A stretch of 20,394 nt of DNA, taken from NCBI GenBank assembly GCA_964614365.1, contig CAZTLA010000039.1, forward strand, positions 1 through 20,394, in the 5' to 3' direction. Shown piece after piece: positions 1 to 5,276 of this stretch (positions are counted from its first letter, which is position 1; each line of letters begins with the position of its first letter). A program made the translations under genes and the position numbers. The DNA is from JACQWR01 sp964614365 (GTDB lineage Bacteria; Desulfobacterota; Syntrophia; Syntrophales; JACQWR01). The notes below the pieces were generated by a model. The model saw nothing but the letters and a program-made list of their open reading frames with translations, did not search any database and was not told the origin of the DNA.

Positions 1-1
1 C

Positions 2-64
2 AAGGCACTGGACGAAGTCAGCGCCGCGATTCCCGGCGACGCAGTCGCCGGGAACATGGAGTAG
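2..64 (+). CDS. 3' end of an unidentified gene (partial)
   Basis: The second frame is open from the window edge to a TAG at 62-64 and reads KALDEVSAAIPGDAVAGNME. It has the look of a genuine protein C-terminus, with an amphipathic helix and then a small-residue tail. Twenty codons are too few to name a family. It runs on the same strand as the integrase that follows, so it is not in the position of a conventional integron cassette, which would point away from intI. It could also be a chance open frame. Confidence 0.4.
   Translation, partial: KALDEVSAAIPGDAVAGNME
30..54. repeat. Perfect 11-bp inverted repeat with 3-nt loop
   Basis: TTCCCGGCGAC (30-40) and GTCGCCGGGAA (44-54) are exact reverse complements separated by GCA. 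The element lies inside the last codons of the partial left-edge gene. No T-run follows it directly, so it is not a classical intrinsic terminator. It resembles the TTCCCG...CGGGAA dispersed palindromes, such as the one at 1728-1747, but with a different core. Confidence 0.6.
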
Positions 65-80
65 ACCGCCTATTGGCGGT
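65..80 (+). terminator. Possible weak terminator hairpin
   Basis: ACCGCC (65-70), loop TATT, and GGCGGT (75-80) form a perfect 6-bp stem one base after the stop codon of the left-edge frame. The sequence after it (GTTATTCT) is only moderately T-rich, so termination would be weak. Together with the upstream palindrome it could separate the left gene from the intI promoter. Confidence 0.3.
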
Positions 81-108
81 GTTATTCTACCGCGTCCTTA
101 CATTTGCT

Positions 109-137
109 TTGATTAATTCTTTTAAATAAAATATAGT
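109..137 (+). promoter_or_regulatory. Candidate sigma-70 promoter for intI-exonuclease
   Basis: TTGATT (109-114) and TATAGT (132-137) are separated by 17 bp in an AT-rich stretch that contrasts with its GC-rich surroundings. A start near 144 would give a leader of about 47 nt. No LexA box of the CTG-N10-CAG type, often present before mobile-integron integrases, was seen nearby. Confidence 0.45.
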
Positions 138-190
138 TGCAAGTCAAGGCGTATTCTATTGAAACGACAAATACCGCGTGAAGGTTGGAT

Positions 191-1228
191 ATGAAATTGC
201 TGGATCAGGTAAGAGACGTCATCCGAAAGAAACATTACTCATTGAGGACCGAACAGGCCTACGTGGACTGGATCAAGCGCTATATTTTTTTCCATGACAA
301 GCGCCATCCGAAAGAAATGGGCGCGCCGGAAATTGCCCGGTTCATCTCTCATCTGGCCACGGAGAGAAAGGTGGCGGCCAGCACTCAGAACCAGGCCTTC
401 AATGCGCTGATTTTTCTCTACCGGCAGGTGCTTGGCATTGAGGTAGGCGACATCGGCAAGACAGAACGCGCAAAGAAACCTCAGAGATTGCCAACGGTTA
501 TGACGAGGGATGAAGTGACGGCCGTTCTCTCGGGCATGCAGGGAATCCATCAGTTGATGGCCAAACTCCTTTACGGATGCGGCATGCGGCTTATGGAATG
601 CGTCCGCCTGCGTGTCAAAGACATGGATTTCGGGCAGAATCAGATTATCATCCGCGACGGCAAAGGGATGAAAGACCGCGCAACCATGTTTCCCGAACAG
701 ATAAAACCTCTTCTGGTGGAACACTTGAAGAGAGTGCAAATTATCCATCAGCAGGACATCCGGAATGGTTTGGGAGAGGTCTATCTACCCTACGCTCTGG
801 AAAGAAAATATCCCCGTGCACCGCGGGAATGGGGATGGCAATATGTATTCCCCTCGGACAGGATCTCCGTTGATCCCCGTTCCGGAAGGAAAAGACGGCA
901 TCATATCAGCGAGGACGGTCTGCAACGGGCGGTGCAAAAAGCGGCCAGAGCGGCGGGACTGACCAAGCCCGTCAATCCGCATGCCTTTCGTCACAGCTTT
1001 GCCACGCATCTTCTGGAAGCGGGCTATGACATCCGGACCGTGCAGGAGCTCCTGGGACACAAAGACGTTGCAACGACCATGATTTATACCCACGTAATGA
1101 ACAGGGGCGGCCTGGGGGTAATAAGTCCGCTGGATGGTCTGACACAGCCGAAAAGCGCGACAGTGGCATTGCGGAAGTTTCAGACACTGCCCGGATTCAT
1201 TTCAGAGGTTTCAGCCGGGAAAAAATGA
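191..1228 (+). CDS. intI: Integron integrase (IntI-type tyrosine recombinase)
   Basis: This is a 345-residue site-specific tyrosine recombinase. The N-terminal SAM-like DNA-binding part is about residues 1-90. The catalytic domain shows R133 (YGCGMRLME), the HAFRHS box with H264 and R267, H290 in LLGHKD, and the nucleophile Y299 in MIYTHV. The insertion YLPYALERKYP...EWGWQYVFPS at about 198-222 is the extra segment that separates IntI from XerC/XerD and lets IntI bind folded single-stranded attC. The ATG at 191 was chosen because GAAGG lies 6 nt upstream; a TTG at 185 would also be in frame. Its stop overlaps the next start (ATGA, 1225-1228), implying translational coupling. No attI, attC or cassette array is recognisable in the window, so it appears isolated. 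Confidence 0.92.
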   Translation: MKLLDQVRDVIRKKHYSLRTEQAYVDWIKRYIFFHDKRHPKEMGAPEIARFISHLATERKVAASTQNQAFNALIFLYRQVLGIEVGDIGKTERAKKPQRLPTVMTRDEVTAVLSGMQGIHQLMAKLLYGCGMRLMECVRLRVKDMDFGQNQIIIRDGKGMKDRATMFPEQIKPLLVEHLKRVQIIHQQDIRNGLGEVYLPYALERKYPRAPREWGWQYVFPSDRISVDPRSGRKRRHHISEDGLQRAVQKAARAAGLTKPVNPHAFRHSFATHLLEAGYDIRTVQELLGHKDVATTMIYTHVMNRGGLGVISPLDGLTQPKSATVALRKFQTLPGFISEVSAGKK

Positions 1229-1749
1229 GCAGACAGACATTAAACAGGTTCATTGCCATAGACTTTGAGACGGCGGATTACTCTCCCGACAGCGCCTGCG
1301 CCGTGGCAATGGTTCGGGTGGAAGAGGGACGGATTGTGCGGCGCGACTATCACCTCATCAGGCCGCCGCGCCGGGACATGGTGTTTACCTATATACACGG
1401 GATCACCTGGCAGGACGTGGCCGACAAACCGTCATTCGGGGAGCTCTGGCCTTCACTGCAGCCGCTGTTTGAAGGCACCGATTTCTTTGTCGCCCACAAT
1501 GCGAGCTTCGACCGGTCCGTACTGCATGCCTGCTGTGAAGCCGCCGGCGTTCCTCCCCCAAAACTCCCCTTTCAATGCACCATGAGAATTGCCCGAAAAC
1601 GGTGGCACATCTATCCCACAAAGCTGCCGGACGTCTGCCGGCGCCTGGATATTGAGCTGAATCACCACAATGCGCTCTCCGATGCCGAGGCCTGCGCCCG
1701 CATTTACATCAATGCACATGATTTGGGATTCCCGCCTGCGCGGGAATGA
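1225..1749 (+). CDS. DEDDh 3'-5' exonuclease (DnaQ/epsilon-like)
   Basis: The 174-residue product is a single RNase-T/DnaQ-type exonuclease domain. All five metal-binding or catalytic residues of the DEDDh class are visible: D13 and E15 in AIDFET (Exo I), D96 in HNASFD (Exo II), and H148 and D153 in HNALSDAE (Exo III). It has no polymerase, helicase or BRCT extension, so it is a free-standing nuclease that removes nucleotides from 3' ends of DNA or RNA. Its ATG overlaps the integrase stop codon, so the two are probably made together. The last nine codons and the TGA stop lie in a dispersed palindromic repeat (1728-1747), so the C-terminal residues GFPPARE come from the repeat. Its substrate is unknown. 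Confidence 0.88.
   Translation: MSRQTLNRFIAIDFETADYSPDSACAVAMVRVEEGRIVRRDYHLIRPPRRDMVFTYIHGITWQDVADKPSFGELWPSLQPLFEGTDFFVAHNASFDRSVLHACCEAAGVPPPKLPFQCTMRIARKRWHIYPTKLPDVCRRLDIELNHHNALSDAEACARIYINAHDLGFPPARE
1728..1747. repeat. Dispersed palindrome ATTCCCGC-CTGC-GCGGGAAT
   Basis: Perfect 8-bp arms (1728-1735 and 1740-1747) flank CTGC. The ATTCCC...GGGAAT layout matches widespread intergenic palindromes such as Neisseria dRS3 and similar repeats of many proteobacteria. On the opposite strand it is translated as SFPRRRES, a well-known false-ORF signature. Here it forms the end of the exonuclease reading frame and supplies its stop codon. Confidence 0.7.
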
Positions 1750-1793
1750 CTTGTGAGAAGTATCAATCATAAGGAAGGACCCAATTTATAAAA

Positions 1794-1838
1794 TCCCTCC
1801 CGCCCTCCCTTTTCCAAGGGGAGGGCCAAGGGAAGGGA
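1794..1838. repeat. Long imperfect C/G-rich hairpin, likely dispersed repeat
   Basis: TCCCTCCCGCCCTCCC on the left pairs imperfectly with GGGGAGGG and GGGAAGGGA on the right around a short TTTTCCAA loop. The strong C-rich/G-rich strand asymmetry and the intergenic position match the 'CCCTCCC...GGGAGGG' class of genome-wide palindromic repeats. It follows the exonuclease and could also act as a transcript 3'-end stabiliser or weak terminator. Confidence 0.5.
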
Positions 1839-1876
1839 CAGATAAATAACGCTTTCTAAAAGAGACCTGGAGCCTC

Positions 1877-2887
1877 ATGAAATACCTGGGACATCTCTCC
1901 AAAAAAGATCCGCTCTACGGGTATCTGCGTTATGATATCCTTCCACGGTGTGGTTCACAATTCGGGGCCGGCAACGGCCCTCCCGACTTCCGGGTCTACC
2001 TGATCCAGGCATCCAACCACGTTTACCTCTACGAAGATCGGCGCAGCCGGACGCGCGTTATCGGAAAGTTTTTCAACGGCATCACGGACCGCTCGCCGGA
2101 GGACGCCTTTCGCCACATGGAGCGGGAATTTAACAATCTCCATCATCTGCGCACTCTCGGCTTTAGCGGTTATCCCCATTACATCGCCCGCCCCCTCGGC
2201 TGCAATGCCGGTCTCAACTGCATCCTGGTCGAGGAGTTCTGTCACGGCACGCCGCTCTCCGGTTTTATCCTGAAGGCGATTGGGGAAGGAGACCGGGAGC
2301 CCCTCTTCCGGAAGCTCACCGCGCTGGCCTACTTCCTCGCCACCCTGCATAACCGGACCGCCACCGGAAACCGGGTGGACGTCAACCGTGACTGCTCCTA
2401 CTTCGACCGGATCATGGATCAGTTGAAAAACTGGGGGCACATCGGATGGAATGAGGCCGAGGAGTTCCACCAGTTCAAGGAACGATGGCGGGGGAAGGAT
2501 TTCATGGGGGAGGACAACCAGGTCCTCGTCCACGGCGATGCAACTCCCACCAACATCCTCTTCGGCGACGGCCTTTGGGTAATCGCCATCGATCTGGAAC
2601 GGATGAAGCCGGCAGACCGGGTCTTCGACGTGGGGCGGGTGGCCGCCGAGATCAAGCATTTCTTCATGCAATACGCCGGCGACAAATGGCTGGCGGAACC
2701 CTTTATCGGGCACTTCCTCTGGGAATATGCCTGCCACTTCCCCGACCGGGACAGCGCCTTCCGGTCCATCACCCGGCGCGTTCCGTTTCATATGGGGCTT
2801 ACCCTCCTTCGCATCGCCCGCAACTCGTGGATCACCGGCGACTACCGCCGGCAGCTGCTGGATGAAGCAAGGGAAACATTGAGGTAG
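1877..2887 (+). CDS. Aminoglycoside/choline phosphotransferase-fold kinase
   Basis: The 336-residue product has the layout of the APH/choline-kinase superfamily (protein-kinase-like fold). The N-lobe shows VIGKFF (K64) and a helix with E84 that could form the ATP-positioning ion pair. The C-lobe shows the Brenner-type catalytic loop VLVHGDATPTNILFG (H219, D221, N226), then IDLE (D239, E241) in place of the DFG. It probably transfers the gamma-phosphate of ATP to a hydroxyl on a small molecule; the substrate cannot be read from the sequence, and antibiotic resistance should not be assumed. GGAG at 1869-1872 supports the ATG. Only 7 nt separate it from the HAD gene, so the two form an operon with opposite-looking chemistries. 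Confidence 0.75.
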   Translation: MKYLGHLSKKDPLYGYLRYDILPRCGSQFGAGNGPPDFRVYLIQASNHVYLYEDRRSRTRVIGKFFNGITDRSPEDAFRHMEREFNNLHHLRTLGFSGYPHYIARPLGCNAGLNCILVEEFCHGTPLSGFILKAIGEGDREPLFRKLTALAYFLATLHNRTATGNRVDVNRDCSYFDRIMDQLKNWGHIGWNEAEEFHQFKERWRGKDFMGEDNQVLVHGDATPTNILFGDGLWVIAIDLERMKPADRVFDVGRVAAEIKHFFMQYAGDKWLAEPFIGHFLWEYACHFPDRDSAFRSITRRVPFHMGLTLLRIARNSWITGDYRRQLLDEARETLR

Positions 2888-2894
2888 ATGCAGT

Positions 2895-3617
2895 ATGGCA
2901 ATAAAAGGAATCCTCTTTGACCTCTATGGAACACTGATCGACATCGAAACCGACGAGTCCCTGGAAGAGATATATCGCGGCATCGCCCATTATCTGACCT
3001 ACCAGGGGATATACCTGCACCGGTGGGAGGTGCGGGATCGCTACTACCGGATCATGAAAGAGCAAAAGGAAGCGTCCAGCGAGGAATGTCCGGAAATAAA
3101 CGTGGAAGCCATCTGGAACAGGTTCCTCAAGGAAGAAGGAGTGAAGGCGGCTCACACCCGCCGGAGACTGGTCATGATCCTCGCCCACCTCTATCGGGGC
3201 ATCTCGCGGAAACGCCTCCAGCTCTATCCCGAGGTGAAGCGGGTCCTTGACGAACTGCGTCGCGACTATCGCATGGCCATCGTGTCCGACGCTCAGCCCT
3301 GTTACGCGCTGCCGGAGATAAAGGCACTGGGACTTGACGGTTACTTCGACCCCGTCATCATCTCCGCCCATTACGGATTCCGGAAGCCCGACAAGAGGCT
3401 CGCCGAGAAGGCGATCGAGAGCATGAAGCTCACGCCCGGCAAAGTGATCTTCGTGGGCAACGACATGTACCGGGACATCTACGGGGCAAATCGGCTCGGG
3501 ATCAAGACCATCTTCATCGATTCCAACCAGGGAGACAAATCCCATGAAAACGTGACACCCGATTACGTCGCCCGCCGATTCGAGGACGTCCTCAGGGGAG
3601 TAGAGACATTTAAATGA
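2895..3617 (+). CDS. HAD-superfamily hydrolase
   Basis: The 240-residue protein carries all four HAD motifs: motif I FDLYGTL with the nucleophile D9, motif II S131 in IVSDA, motif III K164 in FRKPDK, and motif IV D190/D194 in VGNDMYRD. A helical C1 cap occupies roughly residues 17-110. The residue two after the nucleophile is tyrosine (Y11) rather than the acid-base aspartate of ordinary HAD phosphatases; this DxYGT form is known from haloacid-dehalogenase-like members, so phosphatase activity is uncertain. GAGGT at 2881-2885 serves as ribosome binding site inside the end of the kinase gene. The pairing suggests it acts on the kinase's product or on a related metabolite. No terminator is evident after it. 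Confidence 0.8.
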   Translation: MAIKGILFDLYGTLIDIETDESLEEIYRGIAHYLTYQGIYLHRWEVRDRYYRIMKEQKEASSEECPEINVEAIWNRFLKEEGVKAAHTRRRLVMILAHLYRGISRKRLQLYPEVKRVLDELRRDYRMAIVSDAQPCYALPEIKALGLDGYFDPVIISAHYGFRKPDKRLAEKAIESMKLTPGKVIFVGNDMYRDIYGANRLGIKTIFIDSNQGDKSHENVTPDYVARRFEDVLRGVETFK

Positions 3618-3637
3618 ACATTTTTCCCATTTTATTC

Positions 3638-3665
3638 TTGACTCAACCGTTTTTTCATGTATAAA
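3638..3665 (+). promoter_or_regulatory. Candidate sigma-70 promoter of the Nramp/MgtE-like operon
   Basis: TTGACT (3638-3643) and TATAAA (3660-3665) are spaced by 16 bp. A start near 3672 would place about 280 nt of leader before the first gene at 3952, much longer than needed for a plain ribosome binding site. This fits the structured region described separately. Confidence 0.5.
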
Positions 3666-3715
3666 CGCGGCAGGATCGTATCGGTGAGAATAGTAACGTG
3701 GAGTCAATAGAATAT

Positions 3716-3799
3716 ATGGAACCCCCTGGTAGTAGAGGGACGTTAATTCCCGGCCATAGTTCCCGGCAAAAAAATTATACCGCTGTATCCCGGAAATAG
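3716..3799 (+). CDS. Possible 27-residue upstream leader peptide
   Basis: An ATG at 3716 opens a frame starting MEPPGSRGTLIPG and ending at TAG 3797-3799. GGAG lies at 3700-3703, 12 nt before the ATG, which is a rather long spacing. The E-P-P start recalls the acidic/proline N-terminus of the enterobacterial mgtA leader peptide MgtL, whose translation is sensitive to Mg2+. The stop codon sits at the end of the left arm of hairpin A, so a translating ribosome would open that hairpin. No homology is claimed; a 27-codon frame can occur by chance. Confidence 0.25.
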   Translation: MEPPGSRGTLIPGHSSRQKNYTAVSRK

Positions 3800-3865
3800 A
3801 TCCGTTTCCTGCCCCGAAGCCTCATTCTGGCGGATTTCCGGATACTGCGCAAACCGGAACCCGCC
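3781..3865 (+). promoter_or_regulatory. Mutually exclusive hairpins A and B in the leader
   Basis: Hairpin A pairs 3781-3797 (CGCTGTATCCCGGAAAT) with 3834-3849 (ATTTCCGGATACTGCG): about 15 bp with one T-T mismatch and one bulged C. Hairpin B pairs 3829-3841 (GGCGGATTTCCGG) with 3854-3865 (CCGGAACCCGCC): 11 bp with a mismatch and a bulge. Both use 3834-3841, so they cannot form together. Neither is followed by a T-run, so control would be of translation, pausing or Rho access rather than intrinsic termination. Confidence 0.4.
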
Positions 3866-3915
3866 GCCAAATTTCAAACCTCTATCTCCAGCATGTAGAT
3901 TAAACCGACTATCCA

Positions 3916-3942
3916 ATCTCCTGATCGGTCTTGCCCGGAGGT
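3916..3942 (+). promoter_or_regulatory. Possible Shine-Dalgarno-masking hairpin
   Basis: GGAGGT (3937-3942), the ribosome binding site of the transporter, can pair with ATCTCC (3916-3921) across a 15-nt loop, using one G-U pair. The stem is short but would hide the whole Shine-Dalgarno core. It would suit an on/off translational switch governed by the upstream structures. Confidence 0.3.
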
Positions 3943-3951
3943 AGTCTTCTC

Positions 3952-5259
3952 ATGTACTGGATCAGCAAGAGCATGCACTCCCTGAACCGCTTTCGCCGGC
4001 AGTTCATTATATTTTTGTCGGTCCTCGGGCCGGGCATGATCGTCATGGTCGCCGATAACGATGCCGGGGGGATCTCCACCTATGCCGTAACGGGATCGAA
4101 GTACGGTTTTTCGCTCCTCTGGATTTTCATTTTCCTCCTTCCCATGGCCTATTACGTTCAGGAGATGACCGTTCGTCTCGGCGCCGTAACCAAGCGCGGC
4201 CATGCCGAGGCCGTCTTCGACGGGTTCGGCCCTTTCTGGGGCTGGTTTTCCCTCATCGACCTGGCCATTACCAACTGGCTGACGCTGGTCACGGAATATA
4301 TCGGCATGACGGCAGCCATGAGCCTCTTCGGCATCCCTCCCTGGCTGACGGTCATTACCGTCACGGCAATATTGTTTGCCGTCGTCCTCTCCGGCAAGTA
4401 CTGGACATTTGAAAAACTAACCCTGTTCTTCTGCGCCTTCAATCTTGTCTACATACCCGCGGCGCTCTGGGCCATGGAAACACCGACCGCCCCGACGTGG
4501 AGCGAGGTATTCCGAGGATTTTACCGTCCCGATATGGGAAGGTTCAATACGGACCTGATCTTCATCATCCTCGCGAATATCGGGACGACGATCGCCCCCT
4601 GGATGCTGTTTTTCCAGCAGAGCGCCGTGGTCGACAAGGGCCTCGATATCCATGACATCAGGTACGGCAAGCTGGAAACCTTCGTCGGTTCGATCTCCAC
4701 ATGCGTCGTCGCCGTCTTCATCATCATCGCCACCGGCGCGGTCTTCTTCTACCACACACCTCCCATCCTGATCGAGGATGCCAAACAGACCGCCGAGGCC
4801 ATCGTGCCGCTGCTCCCTTATGGCCAGGGCGAACTGGCCCGGAAGCTTTTCGCGATCGGGCTGTTCGACGCGGGCTTCCTGGGAGCGCTTTGCATTTCCC
4901 TGTCCACATCATGGGCCGTCGGCGAGGTGTTCGGCTGGGCCCATACCTTGAATAAGAACGTCAAAGATGCACCCTGGTTTTATATGGTTTACCTGGCAAT
5001 GCTGATAACGTCCGGCGCCATTGTTCTGATCCCCGGGGCGCCGCTGGTGAGCATTACCATGTTCGTGCAGGTCGTGGCGGTAACCTTGCTGCCCGCGGCC
5101 CTCGTATTCCTGCTGTTGCTGCTGAACGATAAATCTTTCATGGGCGAGCACGTCAATTCCCGGCGACAAAACATTATCAATTGCCTGATCGTGGTTGTCG
5201 TCATCGTCATGTCATCGCTGTTGGGTATCAGTACGCTTTTCCCGGAGCTTTTTAATTGA
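3952..5259 (+). CDS. Nramp-family (NRMT-like) divalent metal transporter
   Basis: The 435-residue, roughly 11-helix membrane protein has the Nramp (SLC11/MntH) fold. The canonical TM1 motif DPGNxxT reads DAGGIST (D37-T43), keeping the metal-binding Asp but replacing Asn with Gly (G40). The TM6 motif MPHN reads APWM (A215-M218), replacing the soft-metal-selecting Met with Ala. Loss of both ligands is what is described for the Nramp-related magnesium transporters (NRMTs, e.g. from Eggerthella lenta), so Mg2+ (or Mn2+) uptake across the inner membrane is more likely than Fe2+ uptake. The ATG at 3952 has GGAGG 10 nt upstream; a TTG at 3931 is possible but lacks such a site. The next gene, 17 nt downstream, is an MgtE-like sensor, which supports a magnesium role. 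Confidence 0.85.
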   Translation: MYWISKSMHSLNRFRRQFIIFLSVLGPGMIVMVADNDAGGISTYAVTGSKYGFSLLWIFIFLLPMAYYVQEMTVRLGAVTKRGHAEAVFDGFGPFWGWFSLIDLAITNWLTLVTEYIGMTAAMSLFGIPPWLTVITVTAILFAVVLSGKYWTFEKLTLFFCAFNLVYIPAALWAMETPTAPTWSEVFRGFYRPDMGRFNTDLIFIILANIGTTIAPWMLFFQQSAVVDKGLDIHDIRYGKLETFVGSISTCVVAVFIIIATGAVFFYHTPPILIEDAKQTAEAIVPLLPYGQGELARKLFAIGLFDAGFLGALCISLSTSWAVGEVFGWAHTLNKNVKDAPWFYMVYLAMLITSGAIVLIPGAPLVSITMFVQVVAVTLLPAALVFLLLLLNDKSFMGEHVNSRRQNIINCLIVVVVIVMSSLLGISTLFPELFN

Positions 5260-5276
5260 CCGTGCAGGAGTGCGCC

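Larger units (their letters stand above)
3672..3951 (+). promoter_or_regulatory. Long structured 5' leader (about 280 nt), no known riboswitch recognised
   Basis: This is most of the 334-bp gap between the HAD gene and the transporter. It holds a 6-bp pairing TAACGT (3694-3699) with ACGTTA (3740-3745) that encloses a CCCT/AGGG hairpin (3724-3727 with 3736-3739), a possible upstream peptide (3716-3799), two alternative hairpins (3781-3865) and a possible Shine-Dalgarno-masking pairing (3916-3942). I could not match it to the M-box, yybP-ykoY or NiCo riboswitch cores. Its position ahead of a probable magnesium carrier makes leader control plausible, by inference only. Confidence 0.4.

Noticed and set aside
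184..190. GTTGGAT matching the attC/attI core GTTRRRY just before intI
   Set aside because: A single 7-mer with no paired RYYYAAC or imperfect palindrome around it; expected by chance.
191..1228. XerC/XerD or phage integrase identity for the recombinase
   Set aside because: The IntI-specific insertion with ALERKYP and EWGWQYVFPS is present, which Xer and phage integrases lack.
1955..2791. Minus-strand 278-codon frame opposite the kinase
   Set aside because: No recognisable domain and it fully overlaps the kinase motifs on the plus strand.
1877..2887. Aminoglycoside resistance gene
   Set aside because: Only the general APH-fold motifs are visible; no resistance-gene neighbours or specific substrate residues support this.
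3614..3664. 16-codon frame starting in the ATGA at the HAD stop
   Set aside because: Very short, no separate ribosome binding site, and it overlaps the candidate promoter at 3638-3665.
3672..3951. Known metal riboswitch (M-box, yybP-ykoY, NiCo) in the leader
   Set aside because: None of the conserved core sequences I know from these classes can be found, so only an unnamed structured leader is reported.
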